Shown here: positions 17,509 through 26,567 of the stretch, piece after piece
Layout: each line of letters opens with the position of its first letter
Position numbering within the stretch: position 1 is the first letter of the stretch
Source: Halorussus sp. MSC15.2
GTDB taxonomy: Archaea; Halobacteriota; Halobacteria; Halobacteriales; Haladaptataceae
Reading direction: 5' to 3'
Assembly: GCF_010747475.1 (NCBI RefSeq)
Contig: NZ_VSLZ01000003.1
Span: 186,001-250,000, forward strand
DNA: 64,000 nucleotides
Position numbers and translations under genes: made by a program
Notes under the pieces: generated by a model
The model's database searches: none
What the model saw: the letters and a program-made list of their open reading frames with translations, nothing else
Told to the model about the DNA's origin: nothing

Positions 17509-19434
17509 ATGAGTAAAGTAGACCAGCAACTCGAGGACCTGCGAGCAGAGATTACGAGCGAGTTACCGAGCGACATCTCGGTGTCGGACGTGAAGTACGA
17601 AGGCCCGGAACTGGTCGTGTACACGCGCGACCCCAAGAAGTTCGCCCGGAACGGCGACCTCATCCGGCAGTTGGCGAGCCAGCTCCGAAAGCGCATCACG
17701 GTCCGGCCCGACCCCGACGTGCTGTCGCGACCGAAAGACGCCCGGGACGAAGTGCTCGACGTCATCCCGGAGGAGGCCGGTGTGACCGACCTCGACTTCC
17801 ACGCCGACACGGGCGAGGTCGTCATCGAGGCCGAGAAACCCGGCATGGTCATCGGCAAGCACGGGTCGACCCTCCGAGAGATAACCCAAGAGGTCGGCTG
17901 GACGCCCGAAGTCGTCCGCACGCCGCCCATCGAATCCTCCACCGTCTCGAACGTCCGGAACTTCCTGAAACAGGAGCGTGACGACCGCCGCGACATCCTC
18001 GAGAAGGTGGGTCGCCAGATTCACCGCGAGGAGATGTCCGACGACGAGTACGTCCGCGTGACGACGCTCGGGTGCTGTCGCGAGGTCGGTCGCGCCTCGT
18101 TCATCCTCTCGACGCCCGAGACCCGAATCCTCATCGACTGCGGCGACAAACCGGGTGCCGAAGGCGAAGTGCCGTACCTCCAAGTCGAGGAGGCGCTGGG
18201 TGCGGGCGCGAGTACCATCGACGCCGTCGTCCTCACGCACGCCCACCTCGACCACTCGGCGCTCATCCCGCTGCTGTTCAAGTACGGCTACGACGGCCCC
18301 ATCTACACCACCGAACCGACTCGCGACCTGATGGGCCTGCTCCAGTTGGACTACCTCGACGTGGCGGCCAAGGAAGGCCGCGCGCCGCCCTACGAGTCCG
18401 AGATGGTCCGGGAGGCCATCAAGCACACCATCCCGCTTGAGTACGGCGACGTGACCGACATCGCGCCCGACGTGAAACTGACCCTCCACAACGCGGGTCA
18501 CATCCTCGGGTCGGCGGTCTCGCACTTCCACATCGGCGACGGTCTCTACAACGTCGCGTTCTCGGGCGACATCCACTACGACGACACCCGCCTGTTCAAC
18601 GGCGCGGTCAACGACTTCCCGCGCGTCGAGACCCTCATCCTCGAATCGACCTACGGCGGCCGCAACGACTACCAGACCGACCAAGAGGACTCCGAGCAGC
18701 GACTCAAGGAGGTCATCAACGAGACCTACGAGAAGGGCGGGAAGGTGCTCATCCCCGCCTTCGCGGTGGGTCGGTCCCAAGAGATGATGCTCGTCCTCGA
18801 AGAGGCGATGCGGAGCGGCGACATCCCCGAGATGCCGGTCCACCTCGACGGCATGATTTGGGAGGCGACCGCCATCCACACCACCTACCCCGAGTACCTC
18901 CGCGACGACCTCCGAGACCGCATCTTCCACGAGGACGAGAACCCCTTCCTCGCCGACCAGTTCAACCACATCGACGGCGGCGAGGAGGAGCGCCGCGAGG
19001 TGGCCGACGGCGACCAGTGCATCATCCTCTCGACCTCCGGCATGGTCACCGGCGGCCCCATCATGTCGTGGCTCGAACACATCGGACCCGACCCGGACAG
19101 CCGCATGGTGTTCGTCGGCTACCAAGCGCAGGGGACCCTCGGCCGACGCATCCAGAACGGCTGGGACGAGATTCCGATGAACCGCGGCGGCGGCCGCGGC
19201 CGCAACGGGAAACTGTCGCTGGAACTCGACGTGGAGACCGTGGACGGCTTCTCCGGCCACGCCGACCGACAGGGTCTGATGAACTTCGTGAAGACGATGA
19301 ACCCGCGGCCTGAGAAGGTGCTGTGCGTCCACGGCGACGAGTCGAGCGTGCAGGACCTCTCGTCGTCGCTCTATCACGAGTTCAACATGCGGACGTTCGC
19401 GCCGAAGAATCTGGAGACGTTCCGGTTCAAGTAG
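17509..19434 (+). CDS. fttA: beta-CASP ribonuclease aCPSF1 / transcription termination factor FttA
   Basis: Archaeal homologue of CPSF73 that cleaves nascent RNA at U-rich 3' ends and terminates transcription. Domains over 641 residues: two N-terminal KH-type domains (about 1-150, with GMVIGKHGSTLREI), a metallo-beta-lactamase core with the zinc motif LTHAHLDHSAL near residue 243, and a beta-CASP insert with ILSTSGMVTGG. The late motifs are VDGFSGHADRQGL near 580 and a C-terminal VLCVHGDESS. Full length, no odd residues. It is transcribed alone behind a long upstream region. Confidence 0.95.
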   Translation: MSKVDQQLEDLRAEITSELPSDISVSDVKYEGPELVVYTRDPKKFARNGDLIRQLASQLRKRITVRPDPDVLSRPKDARDEVLDVIPEEAGVTDLDFHADTGEVVIEAEKPGMVIGKHGSTLREITQEVGWTPEVVRTPPIESSTVSNVRNFLKQERDDRRDILEKVGRQIHREEMSDDEYVRVTTLGCCREVGRASFILSTPETRILIDCGDKPGAEGEVPYLQVEEALGAGASTIDAVVLTHAHLDHSALIPLLFKYGYDGPIYTTEPTRDLMGLLQLDYLDVAAKEGRAPPYESEMVREAIKHTIPLEYGDVTDIAPDVKLTLHNAGHILGSAVSHFHIGDGLYNVAFSGDIHYDDTRLFNGAVNDFPRVETLILESTYGGRNDYQTDQEDSEQRLKEVINETYEKGGKVLIPAFAVGRSQEMMLVLEEAMRSGDIPEMPVHLDGMIWEATAIHTTYPEYLRDDLRDRIFHEDENPFLADQFNHIDGGEEERREVADGDQCIILSTSGMVTGGPIMSWLEHIGPDPDSRMVFVGYQAQGTLGRRIQNGWDEIPMNRGGGRGRNGKLSLELDVETVDGFSGHADRQGLMNFVKTMNPRPEKVLCVHGDESSVQDLSSSLYHEFNMRTFAPKNLETFRFK

Positions 19435-19636
19435 AGAGAGGCGTTCCCGTTCAGTAGACGCCGGCCGGTAGCGCCTCTGTCCGGCACTCGCGCCGGGCGG
19501 ACCACCGGCGCTGACGGCGCGAGCCTGCTTCTCCGCGGTTTCGCGGTGACGGTGCAGTCGGCGGACGTACCCGGGCCGAGTCGCGACCTATCGCCGACCG
19601 ACTTAACACGGAGAGTGGCATAGTTCGGGCGAGCGT
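19435..19636. repeat. intergenic region with GC-rich inverted repeats
   Basis: Contains an 8-bp inverted repeat CTCGCGCC (19487-19494) / GGCGCGAG (19516-19523) enclosing further GGCGC-rich sequence, and a short CCGCG-GTTT-CGCGG hairpin just after (around 19532-19546). A weak A/T box (CTTAACAC, near 19600) precedes the next gene. The hairpins may help end the aCPSF1 transcript or be remnants of the palindromic elements seen elsewhere in the window. Confidence 0.4.
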
Positions 19637-20350
19637 ATGAGGGCTGTTACCGTCACTCTCGCAGTACTGCTGGTCGCGGCGGTCGGCGTCGCGCCCGCAC
19701 CCGCGCTCGGGCACCGGGATTCGGGCGTCTCCTGCGCGTACGACGAATCGCGGCTGGAGACCTACCAACCGGAGACCGTTATCGACCACCTCGCAGTGAA
19801 GCCGACGGCCAGTTACGCCGCCGTCTACTCGTCGCCCGAGCGCCCGACCGACGTCTACGTCTACTTCCTGCGGTACACCCATCAGGAAGGCGTGACCGCC
19901 GTGGACAGCCACACCGACGACCACGAACCGGTGTACGTGCTCGTGGACGACCAAACCGGCGAGGTCCGGCGCGTCGTCTTCTCGGCGTCCCACTACGTCA
20001 AGGAGACCGGGACGCCGTCGAGTCTCCCGATGAACGGTTCGCACGTCAAACTCCGGGTGGTCGCGCCGTGGCATCAGTACGTTCCGACCACCCAGTCCGG
20101 TTCCCGCGTTCGGTTGAAGAACTACTGCGCGGCGGTCGAGCGCTGGCACGCGAACGGGTGGGACGTGTCGGTCGAAGCCACGACCGACCCGTGGACGATG
20201 CGCCACCGCGATAGCTGGTGGGCGGACGACTCCGTCGGAGCGTCGATGGCCGAGCGGTACTGGGACGCCCGGCGGTCGCTCGGTGATGCGGTCTCGGACC
20301 TCAACGTGAGTTTCCCCGCGCGACAGTCGGGGCAGAAATCGACTGGCTGA
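19637..20350 (+). CDS. secreted protein of unknown function
   Basis: A 237-residue protein with a Sec signal (MRAVTVTLAVLLVAAVGVAPAP, cleavage likely near ALG). The mature part has two Cys (VSCAYDES, KNYCAAVERWH) that could pair, and a conserved-looking VYVYFLRYTHQEGVTAVDSH and HWHANGW-type aromatic region. No family is recognised. It has no transmembrane anchor at the C-terminus. Confidence 0.72.
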   Translation: MRAVTVTLAVLLVAAVGVAPAPALGHRDSGVSCAYDESRLETYQPETVIDHLAVKPTASYAAVYSSPERPTDVYVYFLRYTHQEGVTAVDSHTDDHEPVYVLVDDQTGEVRRVVFSASHYVKETGTPSSLPMNGSHVKLRVVAPWHQYVPTTQSGSRVRLKNYCAAVERWHANGWDVSVEATTDPWTMRHRDSWWADDSVGASMAERYWDARRSLGDAVSDLNVSFPARQSGQKSTG

Positions 20351-20401
20351 CGAGACGAGGGAGACGCGGCGGGAAACGCGTCCGTCTTCGAGGTCGGCCT
20401 G

Positions 20402-21601
20402 CTACGTCCCGTCCTTGACCGACGAGGCCCACTCTGGCCACTTCTGGCGCTGGGTCCCGTCGAACGAGGGGTCGCCCGACATGGCCTTTATCGAGCGGGC
20501 GTCGTCCAGACTCCAGACGGCCCCGTCCTCGTGGAACAGGCCGTTCAGGACGCCGTGTTTCCGCTGTGCCGGGACGAACGCGGGCTTGACCATCAGCGAC
20601 CAGAAGAAGTTACCGAACCCGGCCTCGTGAATCAGCGGCGCAAGCGACGAGTAGTTGGAGGACTTCTGGTCCTCCGGCGGTTCGGAGGCGAACCCCGTCG
20701 CGTGGCGGACGCGCTGCCACTCCGAGAGCCACACCGGGACGTCCACGTCGTCGGCGATGTCCCTGTTCGACCGGAGCATGTCCTCGTAGACGCCGGGACT
20801 CTCGGCGAAGTTGTAGTGGAACTGGAACGCGTCCACGCCCCAGTCGGCGTACGTCGAGTTGTTGGCCATGCTCGTGGACCCGACGGTGAGCGCCACGTCG
20901 CCCTGCCGTTCGTCGGCGGTCCCGTACATCCCGCGGGCGAACTGCTGGACGTACGACCGCCAACCGGGTTCGTTCATGATTTCGATGGCCAGCAGGCGGT
21001 CGTCGTCCCCGAAGTGGTCCATGAACCACCGGACGTACTCCCGCGGTTCGTCCCACCGCTGCTTGTTCCGCATAATCTTCGAAGACGGTTCGCGCACACC
21101 GGTCGCGCTCCGGGGGTCGGTGTCGTTGAGGCGCTGCTTCGTCGGTTCCTTCCCGGCGAAGTCGAACAGGCCGAGCAGCACCTGCTGGCCGTTGTCGTCG
21201 GCGGTCGAGAGGAAGTGTTCGACGTTCTTCCGGAGGGTCTCTGGCTCCTCGCGCCACGCTTCGAGGCTCGTCCACGTCCGAATCGCGTTGAGGTTCACCC
21301 TGCTGGCGTACCCGAGGTCGCGCTCGACGACGTCCGGGTCGTAGTCGGCCCACTGCTGGTAGAAGTTGAACGCCCTCGCGGGGATGTAAATCGCGCCGCG
21401 CACGTCCAGCGGTTCCAACTCGGTCTGGTCGATGCTCAACGCCGTCTCCGCGGGCGAGTTCGCCGTCGCGTCGCCGCGATTCGTCCCGTCCGAACGATTC
21501 GTCGTCCGACTGCCGGTCAAGGAGCTACAGCCACCGAATCCGACGAGAGTCGCTGCGGCGCTGGAAGTCAGGAAGGCGCGCCGCGAACAACGGTCCCCCA
21601 T
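20402..21601 (-). CDS. glycoside hydrolase clan GH-A-like Tat lipoprotein (cellulase/mannanase-like)
   Basis: A 399-residue exported enzyme. The start CSRRAFLTSSAAATLVGFGGC is a twin-arginine signal ending in a lipobox with Cys25. A Thr/Asn/Gly-rich spacer precedes a TIM-barrel domain. Candidate acid/base Glu211 lies in AIEIMNEPG, the clan GH-A NEP motif, and candidate nucleophile Glu294 in VWLSEWQ. The family resembles GH5-type cellulases and mannanases, but the polysaccharide is not inferable. It would act on the outer face of the membrane. Confidence 0.8.
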   Translation of the reverse strand: MGDRCSRRAFLTSSAAATLVGFGGCSSLTGSRTTNRSDGTNRGDATANSPAETALSIDQTELEPLDVRGAIYIPARAFNFYQQWADYDPDVVERDLGYASRVNLNAIRTWTSLEAWREEPETLRKNVEHFLSTADDNGQQVLLGLFDFAGKEPTKQRLNDTDPRSATGVREPSSKIMRNKQRWDEPREYVRWFMDHFGDDDRLLAIEIMNEPGWRSYVQQFARGMYGTADERQGDVALTVGSTSMANNSTYADWGVDAFQFHYNFAESPGVYEDMLRSNRDIADDVDVPVWLSEWQRVRHATGFASEPPEDQKSSNYSSLAPLIHEAGFGNFFWSLMVKPAFVPAQRKHGVLNGLFHEDGAVWSLDDARSIKAMSGDPSFDGTQRQKWPEWASSVKDGT

Positions 21602-21669
21602 ACACCTGCCACCACAGACGTATCAATAATTGTTGTTGCCTGTTTCGGGAGTGTTTCTCGGCTGGTACG

Positions 21670-22695
21670 CTATCGGAGTTCGAAATCGAAGCCGTCCGCG
21701 CCGGTGGCGTCGTCGCCCGCGACGGCGCTGGCGACGCCCGCGCCGAAGGCGTAGGCGACGGCCCGAGAGCCACCGCGGAGTCGTTCCACCACGCCGCGTT
21801 CGGGTTCGAACTCCTCGACGGTCACGTCCTCGACGCCGAGGTCGGCGGCGAGGCGCTCCTCGACCTCTCGCTTGGTGGCGAGTTCGTCCACCAGTCCGAT
21901 GGACTTGGCGTCCTCGCCGAGGTAGACTCTGGCCTCGGTGTCCCGGACCTGCTCGTCGCTCAGCTCCCGCCCGTCGGTCACGCGCTCGACGAACTCCTCG
22001 TAGTAGCCGTCGATGATGCCCTGCAGGTACTCGCGCTCGTCCTCGGTCATCTCCTTGAGCGACTGGCCCGCGTCCTTGTACTCGCCCGCCGCGAGGCGCT
22101 CGTACTCCAGTCCGAGTTTGTCGGCCATCCCCTTGGCGTTGACCCGGGACCCGATGACGCCGATGGACCCGACGATGCTCCCCTCGCGGGCGTAGATGTC
22201 GTCGCACCCGCTGGCAATCCAGTAGCCGCCGCTGGCGCACACGTCCGTCGCGTAGGCGACCGTCGGCCCGTCGAACCGCTCGGCCGCGAGTCGGATGTCG
22301 TCGCTCGGCACCACCTCGCCGCCGGGCGTGTTGAGTCGCAGGAGGAGCGCCTCGGCGTCGCCGTCCTCGTCGGCGCGCTCTATCTGTTCCACGACGTCGT
22401 CGGCGGGCGTCCCGCCGGGCCGGGGTGGAATCGTGCTTCCGCCGCCGTCGCGGGTGATGGGACCTTCGACGGCCACCTCCGCCACGTCGTAGTCGCTTAT
22501 CATCCCCGAGGCGACGCGCCCGGCCGCCCGCGCTCCGAGCGCGCCGGCGACGACCACCAGCACGACGCCGACGAGCCGCGCGAGGTTGCCGTCGGGCACG
22601 TCCACGAACAGGAACCACCCGAGCACGACCGCCGCGACCACGCCGAGGAACACGACGGCCGTCTGGAGGACCCGCGAGCTATCGGCCACAGTCAC
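21670..22695 (-). CDS. sppA: signal peptide peptidase SppA (S49 family)
   Basis: A membrane-bound serine/lysine-dyad protease that degrades cleaved signal peptides. Two N-terminal hydrophobic segments (about residues 10-32 and 39-52) precede the protease domain. The nucleophile is Ser155 in DVCASGGYW and the general base is Lys207 in GEYKDAG. The 52-residue spacing matches short Bacillus-type SppA, so this is the single-domain form. The start is GTG 22695. It is divergent from nothing and 105 nt downstream of the VTT gene on the same strand. Confidence 0.88.
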   Translation of the reverse strand: MTVADSSRVLQTAVVFLGVVAAVVLGWFLFVDVPDGNLARLVGVVLVVVAGALGARAAGRVASGMISDYDVAEVAVEGPITRDGGGSTIPPRPGGTPADDVVEQIERADEDGDAEALLLRLNTPGGEVVPSDDIRLAAERFDGPTVAYATDVCASGGYWIASGCDDIYAREGSIVGSIGVIGSRVNAKGMADKLGLEYERLAAGEYKDAGQSLKEMTEDEREYLQGIIDGYYEEFVERVTDGRELSDEQVRDTEARVYLGEDAKSIGLVDELATKREVEERLAADLGVEDVTVEEFEPERGVVERLRGGSRAVAYAFGAGVASAVAGDDATGADGFDFELR

Positions 22696-22800
22696 TCACC
22701 TCGATAAACTGCATATCACCGAGTGGGGCCGCACGCGCCGTTAAGGCTTCGCTCGGCGACAGTTCTGCTCGCTGCCGGGGAGCGCCCCAGTAAGAAGGCC

Positions 22801-23361
22801 TCAGAGGACCGCGACCGTGGACCCGACGAGGAAGATGGTCACGAGGAGTCGCCCGACGCTCCCGGCGAACGTCGCCAGCGCGAACTTGACGTAGTCCTCT
22901 TCGAGGACCGCGAACGCGTAGATGGAGAGCGTGTCGGGGAAGAACGGAACCGACAGCGCCAGCGCCATCCCGACGTACCCCCACTTCCGGGCGAGTTGGA
23001 GCGTCTTGTTCTCGGACCACTCGACCACGTCGAAGCGCGACCGACGGAGGAACCTGATGACGGGTCCCGACTCCTTGGCCTCCTGTCCGATGTGGAACGC
23101 GAAGATGCTCCCGGCGGCCTTGCCGACCGCACTGACGAGGATGATGAGCGTGAGGCGCTCGGCCTGCGTCAGACCGAGGTCCAGCGGCGCGGCCAGCACG
23201 ACCTCGCTCACGCCGGGGAGCGCGAAGGCGATGAGAAACGAGTAGGCGAAGATGATGGCGAGACCGACCCACCCGGTCGTCGTCTCGACGGCGTGTTGCA
23301 GCCATTCGAACGACCCGAGGGCGAGGCCGTCGAGCAACGCGAGGAGTGGGAAACCGAACAC
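22801..23361 (-). CDS. VTT-domain (DedA/YqaA-like) membrane protein
   Basis: A 186-residue integral membrane protein. The glycine-rich re-entrant motif typical of VTT/SNARE-associated proteins appears as VSAVGKAAGSIFAFHIG, and the second half has GYVGMALALSVPFFPDTLS and FAGSVGRLLVTIFLVG. DedA-superfamily members translocate lipids or support proton-driven transport. A lipid scramblase or flippase-like role is inference from the superfamily. Confidence 0.82.
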   Translation of the reverse strand: MFGFPLLALLDGLALGSFEWLQHAVETTTGWVGLAIIFAYSFLIAFALPGVSEVVLAAPLDLGLTQAERLTLIILVSAVGKAAGSIFAFHIGQEAKESGPVIRFLRRSRFDVVEWSENKTLQLARKWGYVGMALALSVPFFPDTLSIYAFAVLEEDYVKFALATFAGSVGRLLVTIFLVGSTVAVL

Positions 23362-23493
23362 AGTCGGATAGAGGCCGAAGCACGGTTATGAGCTTTTTGT
23401 CTCGCCACAGGTGAGTCCGGTGACAGGACGCGTCTCGGAACGGCGTCCGGCGCGGCGAACAGACTCATCCCTATCCGGACGTTACTCGGTTGC

Positions 23494-24219
23494 ATGTTCG
23501 ACCACGACTACACGCTGGTCGCGCACCCACGACTCCGCGCGGAACTCTCCTACCGGAGCGACGACGGTGACCTCGCGGCCGCGACCGTCCGCCTCGACTA
23601 CCGACGAGACGAACTCTGGACCGACGACGGAGCGGCGGTATCGCTGCCCGAACAGGCCGAGGTCTCCGGCGTCGAGTGGCAGGGTCTCTCGATTTCGCTG
23701 TATCGGGACGGCGAGCGCGTGTTGGCCCGCGAGGTCCCCAGTTCGCTGGTCTCGAACGCCGCGAACGCGGTGGACGCCGCCGAGACGGTCGCGCCAGCGC
23801 TGGTCCGTCGCGGCCGGGACGCCGCGAAGCGAATCACCGGCAAGCGGTCGGGCGGTCGGGTCGAGATGAGCCAACTCGACGGTTCGACGGTCGAGGCGCA
23901 CGCCCCGCCCGCGAAGGCCACTTTCGAGGTGTACGAGGGGAAAGACGAGAAGTGGCGCTGGCGACTCGTCCACGACAACGGGAACGTCATCGCCGACTCG
24001 GGGCAGGGCTACTCCTCGAAACGGAGCGCCGAGAAGGGCCTGCGGAGCGTCAAGCGCAACGCGCTCGGCGCACCGGTCGAACCGGTCGGCGGCGACACCG
24101 AACGCGACGTGCGGTCGGGGGCGGACGCCGAGAGTGGACCGGACTCGGGGACCGAGAGCGAACCGGGAAGCGACGCCGAATCGGGGTCGGGCGGCGACGC
24201 CGAATCCGCCGAGTCCTGA
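23494..24219 (+). CDS. DUF1508 (YegP-like) domain protein
   Basis: A 241-residue acidic protein. The first 120 residues are an unrecognised domain starting MFDHDYTLVAHPRLRAEL. Residues about 140-195 form a DUF1508/HVO_2922-like module (FEVYEGKDEKWRWRLVHDNG, IADSGQGYSSKRSAEKGL). The tail is a disordered Asp/Ser/Gly/Glu run. The biochemical function of DUF1508 is unknown. It is transcribed away from the VTT gene. Confidence 0.82.
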   Translation: MFDHDYTLVAHPRLRAELSYRSDDGDLAAATVRLDYRRDELWTDDGAAVSLPEQAEVSGVEWQGLSISLYRDGERVLAREVPSSLVSNAANAVDAAETVAPALVRRGRDAAKRITGKRSGGRVEMSQLDGSTVEAHAPPAKATFEVYEGKDEKWRWRLVHDNGNVIADSGQGYSSKRSAEKGLRSVKRNALGAPVEPVGGDTERDVRSGADAESGPDSGTESEPGSDAESGSGGDAESAES

Positions 24220-24256
24220 GCGTCGGGACTCCGGTTCGCTGACCGCAGAGTCGAGG

Positions 24257-24880
24257 TCACGATTCGGGGTAGAACACGTAGGAGTGTCGAGCGTCCACGT
24301 CGTACAGCAGGGTGCCCTCCGGCATCCGGAGGAGTCGCCACGAGAGGTAGAGGTCTCCGATTGCGCCCGAGGTGTTCACTACGAGCACGAGGAACGCCGC
24401 GAGCGCCACCGGGAGCGGCCCGGTGAGCAGCGGCGTCAGGGCGACCGTGAACACCGCGAGCGGTGCGAGCGCGACCGCGACGTTATCGCGGCGCGTCTGG
24501 AACTGGCCGAAGGCGGCGGCGTACGCCGCGCCCATGTTGAGCGCGAGTCCGTACTCGACTCGATAGCCCAGCAGGTGGTAGACCAGTCCGTGGACCAGTT
24601 CGTGGACGACGACGGTCGCGACCGACAGCGCGGCGACGACGCCGATTCCGGCCGGTCCCACGGTGAACTCGACGGGCGTCCCGCCGCGGAGCGCGTGCAT
24701 CAGCCTGCCGAAACCGGCGACCGCGAGGACGAACAGCACCAGCGACCCCGCGGACAGCCACAGCCCCGGATAGGAGAACTCGGTCGGGTCGCCGTAGCCC
24801 TCGGGCGATTCGGGCGGGCCGGGCGTCGGCGTGGCGGGCGGCGTGTCGGAAGCGGGCCGGGCGGAGGGACGATTGGTCAT
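24257..24880 (-). CDS. DUF3267-type membrane zinc metalloprotease
   Basis: A 207-residue membrane protein with four or five hydrophobic helices. The zinc-protease motif HELVH is at residues 93-97 inside VVVHELVHGLVYHLLGY, and the GLALNMGAAYAAAFGQF loop follows as in site-2-protease-like families. The N-terminus is Pro/Ala-rich and cytoplasmic. Start ATG 24880 is preferred over the much longer upstream frame, which is an antisense shadow of the next gene. The likely role is intramembrane or membrane-proximal proteolysis; the substrate is unknown. Confidence 0.83.
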   Translation of the reverse strand: MTNRPSARPASDTPPATPTPGPPESPEGYGDPTEFSYPGLWLSAGSLVLFVLAVAGFGRLMHALRGGTPVEFTVGPAGIGVVAALSVATVVVHELVHGLVYHLLGYRVEYGLALNMGAAYAAAFGQFQTRRDNVAVALAPLAVFTVALTPLLTGPLPVALAAFLVLVVNTSGAIGDLYLSWRLLRMPEGTLLYDVDARHSYVFYPES

Positions 24881-24933
24881 CGCCCCGACAGACGGCGGAC
24901 GGACGGAAAACAGTTTATCCCCGAATCGCTCCG

Positions 24934-25983
24934 TCAGAGCGCGTCGAGGTCGGCCACGAACGATTCGAGCATCTCGCGGGTGACGTGGGGCATGCAGACC
25001 ACCCGAAGCTCTCCGGACGCGGTGGGCGAGACCCGCCACCCCTCCGACCGGAGCGTCTCTATCTCCTCGCGCGGGATTTCGGCCGCGACCAGCGGCAGGA
25101 CCGGGTCCACGACCGAGTAGCCCCGCGATTCGAGGGCGTCGGCCACCCACTCGGCGTTCGCCTGCCCGCGCTCGTAGTTCTCGCGGTAGCCCTCGGGCCA
25201 CAGCGCCTCCATGGCGGCGTGGGCGCCCGCAACGCCCGCGCCGCTCCGGGTCCCGGTCAGGGTTGCCTGCGAGGTGGATTCGAGGTACGGCGTATCGACC
25301 GCGAGCGCGTCCAGAATCGCCTCGTCGCGCGCGAGGAAGCCCCCGGCGGGCACCGGCGCGCGGCCCATCTTGTGCGGGTCGATGGCCATGGTATCGACCG
25401 GCGCGTCCTCGAAGTTCCACGCCCAGTCGGTGAACGGGAGGACGAACCCGCCCCACGCCGCGTCCACGTGGAGGAGCGCGTCCGCGTCGGCGGCCGCGTC
25501 CGCGAGCGCCGGAATCGGGTCCACCCGGCCGTACTCGGTGGTCCCGGCCACGCCCACCACGAGCGCGGTGTCCTCGTCGGCGAGTCGCCGGACGTCCGCG
25601 AGGTCCGCGCGGCGGTCGTCGTCGGTCGCGGCGAGGCGCAACTCCACGTCGAGCACGTCGGCGGCCTTCTGGAAACTGAAGTGGGCGCTCTCGGGTGCGA
25701 CGACGTTCGGGTCGGGCGAGTCGGCGAGGTTCCGGGCCGCGCGCACGGCCTGCAGGTTGGCCTCGGTCCCGCCGCTGGCGACGTAGCCGTTGGGGTCGGC
25801 CAGCCCCGTCATCTCGCCGAGCATCTCGACCGCCTCGCGCTCCAACTCGGCGACCGCGGGGTAGGTCGTGGGGTCGCCGGGGTTGTCCGCGAGGTATCTG
25901 GCGGCGGCCTCGCGGGCGTCGGGGTGGGGTTCGGTACACATCGACGAGAGGACCCGCCCGAAGTCTTGGGGCGCTCGCTGCAT
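24934..25983 (-). CDS. mfnA: PLP-dependent L-tyrosine/L-aspartate decarboxylase (MfnA type)
   Basis: A group II decarboxylase of 349 residues. PLP-binding Lys205 lies in [10 protein letters not shown], the stacking His101 in [10 protein letters not shown] and the Asp174 that binds the pyridine N in [10 protein letters not shown]. Haloarchaea lack methanofuran, so aspartate 1-decarboxylation to beta-alanine for coenzyme A is the more likely role. ATG 25983 ([15 protein letters not shown]) is supported by an A/T box (ATAAACG on the minus strand, around 26006-26013) at leaderless spacing. Confidence 0.88.
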   Translation of the reverse strand: MQRAPQDFGRVLSSMCTEPHPDAREAAARYLADNPGDPTTYPAVAELEREAVEMLGEMTGLADPNGYVASGGTEANLQAVRAARNLADSPDPNVVAPESAHFSFQKAADVLDVELRLAATDDDRRADLADVRRLADEDTALVVGVAGTTEYGRVDPIPALADAAADADALLHVDAAWGGFVLPFTDWAWNFEDAPVDTMAIDPHKMGRAPVPAGGFLARDEAILDALAVDTPYLESTSQATLTGTRSGAGVAGAHAAMEALWPEGYRENYERGQANAEWVADALESRGYSVVDPVLPLVAAEIPREEIETLRSEGWRVSPTASGELRVVCMPHVTREMLESFVADLDAL

Positions 25984-26153
25984 GCTCGGTAAATTTTGTC
26001 GGGAGCGTTTATCGGTTCTGTTCTCGTTCTCCCGCGAGACGCGCCGAGCGAGTCGCGCCGCGGGCCTGTGGAGTCGAGAAGCGCCCCCGACCGACTCCGG
26101 CGACTTCGGGCCGGTATCCCTATGCCGAACGCTACCGTGAGTCAATCAGAGCC

Positions 26154-26513
26154 ATGGAGGAGTCTTCGTCACGGGAGATAGCACTCACCGGCAGCGAGAC
26201 CAGCACCGTGCTGGAGGCGCTCGAACACCACGAATCGGGCGCGACCGACGCCACCGAAGCCGAACTCGACGACCTCGAATCGCGGTTCGACCGCGACCTC
26301 GACGCGGGCGAGGCCGCCGAGGTCGAACTCACGCGGGCCGACGCCCACGTCGTCCTCTCGGCGCTGGAGGAGCGCGAACCCCTGACGAGCGGCCGCGACC
26401 TTGAGAAGTTGCTGGCGCTTCGCGGTCGGTTCGCCGAGGCGTTCGACTTCGAGGACCGCGTCCCCGACGGGGCGGAACCGATGGAGGACGAACGCTACCC
26501 CGGCGGGACGTAG
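26154..26513 (+). CDS. small acidic haloarchaeal protein of unknown function
   Basis: A 119-residue acidic helical protein starting MEESSSREIALTGSETSTVL. It shows two similar half-units, ETSTVLEALEHHE and DAHVVLSALEERE, each followed by an acidic helix, suggesting an internal duplication. No domain is recognised. It is divergent from mfnA; a longer upstream frame has basic, shadow-like composition and is not accepted. Confidence 0.72.
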   Translation: MEESSSREIALTGSETSTVLEALEHHESGATDATEAELDDLESRFDRDLDAGEAAEVELTRADAHVVLSALEEREPLTSGRDLEKLLALRGRFAEAFDFEDRVPDGAEPMEDERYPGGT

Positions 26514-26567
26514 CCGAGTCTTCGCGACGGTAGAGAGAACTCGTGGCGGCGGCAGAGAGGAAGAGCT

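Noticed and set aside
17238-17516. 92-codon plus-strand ORF before aCPSF1
   Set aside because: Basic, Ser/Pro/Arg-rich composition unlike haloarchaeal proteins, and it overlaps the aCPSF1 start.
17563-19377. 604-codon minus-strand ORF opposite aCPSF1
   Set aside because: Val/Asp/Arg-rich shadow translation without motifs, and aCPSF1 on the plus strand is certain.
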